NCBI GenBank assembly: GCA_964422725.1
Contig: CAYRCC010000004.1
Location: 1 to 64,000 of the forward strand
Length of the DNA: 64,000 bases
Origin: CAKSNH01 sp964422725
GTDB taxonomy: Bacteria; Bacillota; Clostridia; UBA1381
Direction: 5' to 3'
Shown one piece after another: positions 61,983-64,000 of this stretch. How positions within the stretch are numbered: position 1 is the stretch's first letter; each line of letters opens with the position of its first letter. The notes beneath the pieces were generated by a model. It was given only the letters and a program-made list of their open reading frames with translations. It did not search any database and had not been told where the DNA came from. The translations under genes were made by a program, and so were the position numbers.

Positions 61983-62547
61983 TTTTTCCGTTCCTCCTTC
62001 ATTCATCGTAATCATTTTAACCCAACGATATGTATTTTCTATGTACTGCGTTTAAAATAAATGTGAAAATTTAAGTGTATCGGTGTTTTTTGCCTGTACA
62101 ATATATAATTCGCAACTACGGCGGCGCAAAAAAGGGGAATTTGTGAATATTTTATCCGACGTTAAAAGCTTACGAAAAAACAGGCTGTTTTACAGGGTTA
62201 TTAAGGTGTTTTTAAAACTTTTTAATTTTTTTGTATTTTTCAGTAGATTTTTATGTAAATATAGTGTAAAATAGTTATGTATGCAATTTGAAAATACAAT
62301 TGGCAGTTTTTGCTTGTTGTTACTGAATTCAGCACGGCATACGGTTAAAAATATCATAAAGGAGTTTGATAAAGCTGATTTGTATACCGTTCGGGAAACA
62401 ACTTATTATTTTTCAGGGAGGTTCAAATAATGGACGAAATCACCGAAAGTACATAGCCTGTTTCGGCAAAACGATATTGTAATTATCCCCAAAAGCTTCA
62501 AGTTACTAAATTAATTATTATCTGCAAATACGGAGGAAATAATAGAT
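61983..62547. other. Intergenic region VTC gene / Na-Pi symporter
   Basis: 565 bases without a confident gene. AT-rich, with promoter-like tracts but no clear pair. Two overlapping tiny frames at 62281-62430 (49 codons, no ribosome site) and 62430-62456 (MDEITEST, preceded by GGGAGG) are the only notable items. Confidence 0.6.
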
Positions 62548-64000
62548 ATGGAAATCAGTAATATTTTAAACTTAATTGCCGGATTGGGATTTTTCCTTTA
62601 CGGTATGAAAATTATGGGCGACGGTCTTGAGAAAATTGCCGGCGACCGTATGAGCCAAATTATAGACAGCGTCACGGGAAATCTTTTTAAAGGCGTGCTT
62701 GTGGGCACAATCGTAACTTCCATTATTCAAAGCTCCAGCGCAACAACCGTTATGGTTGTCGGATTTATCAACGCCGGTATTATGACACTTAAACAGTCGG
62801 TCGGCGTTATTATGGGTGCAAATATAGGTACGTGTATTACAGCTATGCTTATCAGTCTTGAAAGCGTAAATTCATCGAGTATGTCGCTTTTGAATATTGT
62901 AAAGCCGTCAAACCTCGCGCCTATCGCAATGGCAATCGGCGTGGTTATGCTTATGTTCCTCAAAAAGAAAAAGTATAACAATATGGGTGAAATTCTCGCC
63001 GGCTTCGGTATACTTTTTATTGGTATGAATATGATGAGCGGTTCTATGGCTTGTCTTGAAGAGATGGACATATTCAAAACATTTATGCAAACCCTGAGTA
63101 ATCCTGTTTTGGGTGTATTGTTCGGTCTTATTCTTACATTGATTATACAAAGCTCAAGCGCATCGGTTGGTATGCTGCAGGCTGCCTCGGTTTCGGGTGC
63201 TATTGCGTTCCCGTCAGCTGCCGCTATTGTTCTCGGCTGTAACATAGGTACGTGTATTACCGCTGTTATTTCGTCAATCGGTACAAAAAAAGATGCAAGA
63301 CGTTCGGCATTAATGAACGTTATAATTAAAGTAATAGGTATGCTTGTGTTTGTAACAGCATTGTATGCGTTCGGCATAGGAAAAATGTTCAATATCTGGA
63401 ACACTACCGCCACGCGCTTTAACATTGCTGTATTCCACACGCTGTTTAACGTGATAAACACCATTCTTTTACTGCCGTTCTCGAAATATCTTGTTGCCGC
63501 AGTAAGTAAAATTATTCCTGATGCGAAACAGGAAGAAGTGTCGAATCCGTTGGAAGAAAGATTGCTTGCCACACCGTCACTTGCACTTTCGCAAACTACA
63601 AAAGAGCTTAACAAAATGATGACGGTTGCGGCAAAAAGTGTCAGCTACGGTTATGAAATATTAAACGGAAAACGCGCAATCTCAATGGAGAAACTCGAAA
63701 AAATAGAAAACTCTATTGACCTTGCCGAGTCAAGAATTACACAGTATTTGGTAAAACTCAGCGACCAGCAGGTAAACGAAGAAGAAAACGCAATCATTTC
63801 CGCGACATTCCATGTAATTACGGATATCGAACGTATCGGCGACCACGCGTTTAACATTTCGGAAATAGCAAATGACGTATCGGAAAACGGCATCAAATTT
63901 TCCGCCGCCGCACAAAAAGAACTCAATAATATGTACAAAGCAATTACCGATATGATAGACACCACCCTGAAAGCATACGAAACATCAGATGCGGAGCTTG
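62548..64000 (+). CDS. Na/phosphate symporter with PhoU-like tail (partial)
   Basis: The first 484 codons of a NptA/PNaS-family transporter that runs off the window. It has the duplicated 'QSSSATT' and 'QSSSASVG' motifs in two inverted membrane halves, 'GANIGTCITAML' and 'GCNIGTCITAVI', then a cytosolic PhoU-like helical domain from about residue 355 ('RIGDHAFNISEIAND'). It couples phosphate uptake, or regulation of it, to sodium. CGGAGGA is upstream of the ATG. Confidence 0.95.
   Translation, partial: MEISNILNLIAGLGFFLYGMKIMGDGLEKIAGDRMSQIIDSVTGNLFKGVLVGTIVTSIIQSSSATTVMVVGFINAGIMTLKQSVGVIMGANIGTCITAMLISLESVNSSSMSLLNIVKPSNLAPIAMAIGVVMLMFLKKKKYNNMGEILAGFGILFIGMNMMSGSMACLEEMDIFKTFMQTLSNPVLGVLFGLILTLIIQSSSASVGMLQAASVSGAIAFPSAAAIVLGCNIGTCITAVISSIGTKKDARRSALMNVIIKVIGMLVFVTALYAFGIGKMFNIWNTTATRFNIAVFHTLFNVINTILLLPFSKYLVAAVSKIIPDAKQEEVSNPLEERLLATPSLALSQTTKELNKMMTVAAKSVSYGYEILNGKRAISMEKLEKIENSIDLAESRITQYLVKLSDQQVNEEENAIISATFHVITDIERIGDHAFNISEIANDVSENGIKFSAAAQKELNNMYKAITDMIDTTLKAYETSDAEL

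Noticed and set aside
62727..63614. 295-codon minus-strand frame
   Set aside because: Antisense to the Na/phosphate symporter, which has clear duplicated motifs.
1..64000. tRNA, rRNA or CRISPR array
   Set aside because: Looked for on both strands by eye; nothing with cloverleaf, rRNA or regular repeat-spacer layout was seen. Covariance-model searches were not possible.

Overview
The window looks like a chromosomal segment of an anaerobic, probably gut-dwelling Gram-positive Clostridia bacterium (Oscillospirales/Ruminococcaceae-like). This is inferred from gene content: IreB, tandem FeoA plus FeoB with a DtxR-type regulator, DUF3793/DUF2325 proteins, the VTC/DUF4956/carbohydrate-binding trio, an NHLM-type exporter, BspA-like and GLUG-repeat surface proteins, strong AGGAGG ribosome sites with frequent GTG/TTG starts, and sigma-A-like promoters. 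I saw no rRNA, tRNA or CRISPR array. All searches that would name close relatives remain to be done.

Layout. 1-5200: a secreted leucine-rich-repeat protein, proB-proA, ireB. 5178-6122: a GtrB-type glycosyltransferase with its own promoter. 6225-19599: one minus-strand operon of nine genes that I regard as the main discovery. Its order is orphan LivK-type lipoprotein, HlyD-like adaptor, C39-peptidase ABC transporter, second ABC transporter, FabG-like ketoreductase, active ketosynthase, Cys-less ketosynthase partner (chain-length-factor-like), acyl carrier protein, and a C-A-T-TE nonribosomal peptide synthetase predicted to load serine and carrying a cysteine instead of a serine in its thioesterase. 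19798-31353: a 3,851-residue GLUG-repeat secreted protein behind a promoter with three 21-bp direct repeats. 31667-34319: argD-argF-GNAT operon under an ArgR-like box. 34404-38175: hflX-yigZ-lipoprotein-trx-queG. 38397-42536: secA, a small membrane protein, and prfB with its programmed +1 frameshift. 42579-42865: a hairpin-array repeat element flanked by two copies of the prfB terminator; its tail occurs again at positions 1-52.

42933-48228: iron locus. feoA-feoA-feoB, a Cys-rich FeoB partner, a 40-residue membrane peptide, DUF2325, DUF3793 and flavodoxin run leftwards, with a divergent DtxR-type regulator. GTTAG-N6-CTAAC inverted repeats sit at the promoter and again just before feoB and the DUF3793 gene. 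48348-51771: a small membrane protein and the TrkA/TrkH potassium system. 51976-57223: a DUF362 protein diverges from a MarR regulator whose promoter carries a 36-bp palindrome, followed by a heterodimeric ABC exporter. 57377-64000: L-rhamnose mutarotase, an XRE regulator, the carbohydrate-binding lipoprotein/DUF4956/VTC trio, and a Na/phosphate symporter cut by the window edge.

How the central cluster could work (inference): the KS/CLF pair, ACP and KR build a short acyl or beta-hydroxyacyl chain on ACP Ser37 using malonyl units from primary metabolism. The NRPS condensation domain joins it to serine, the Cys-thioesterase releases it by hydrolysis, oligomerisation or lactonisation, and the HlyD plus double-ABC NHLM machinery exports it. 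No precursor peptide for the C39 protease, no acyltransferase, and no phosphopantetheinyl transferase is visible, so the link between peptide-type exporter and lipo-amino-acid synthesis is the open question.
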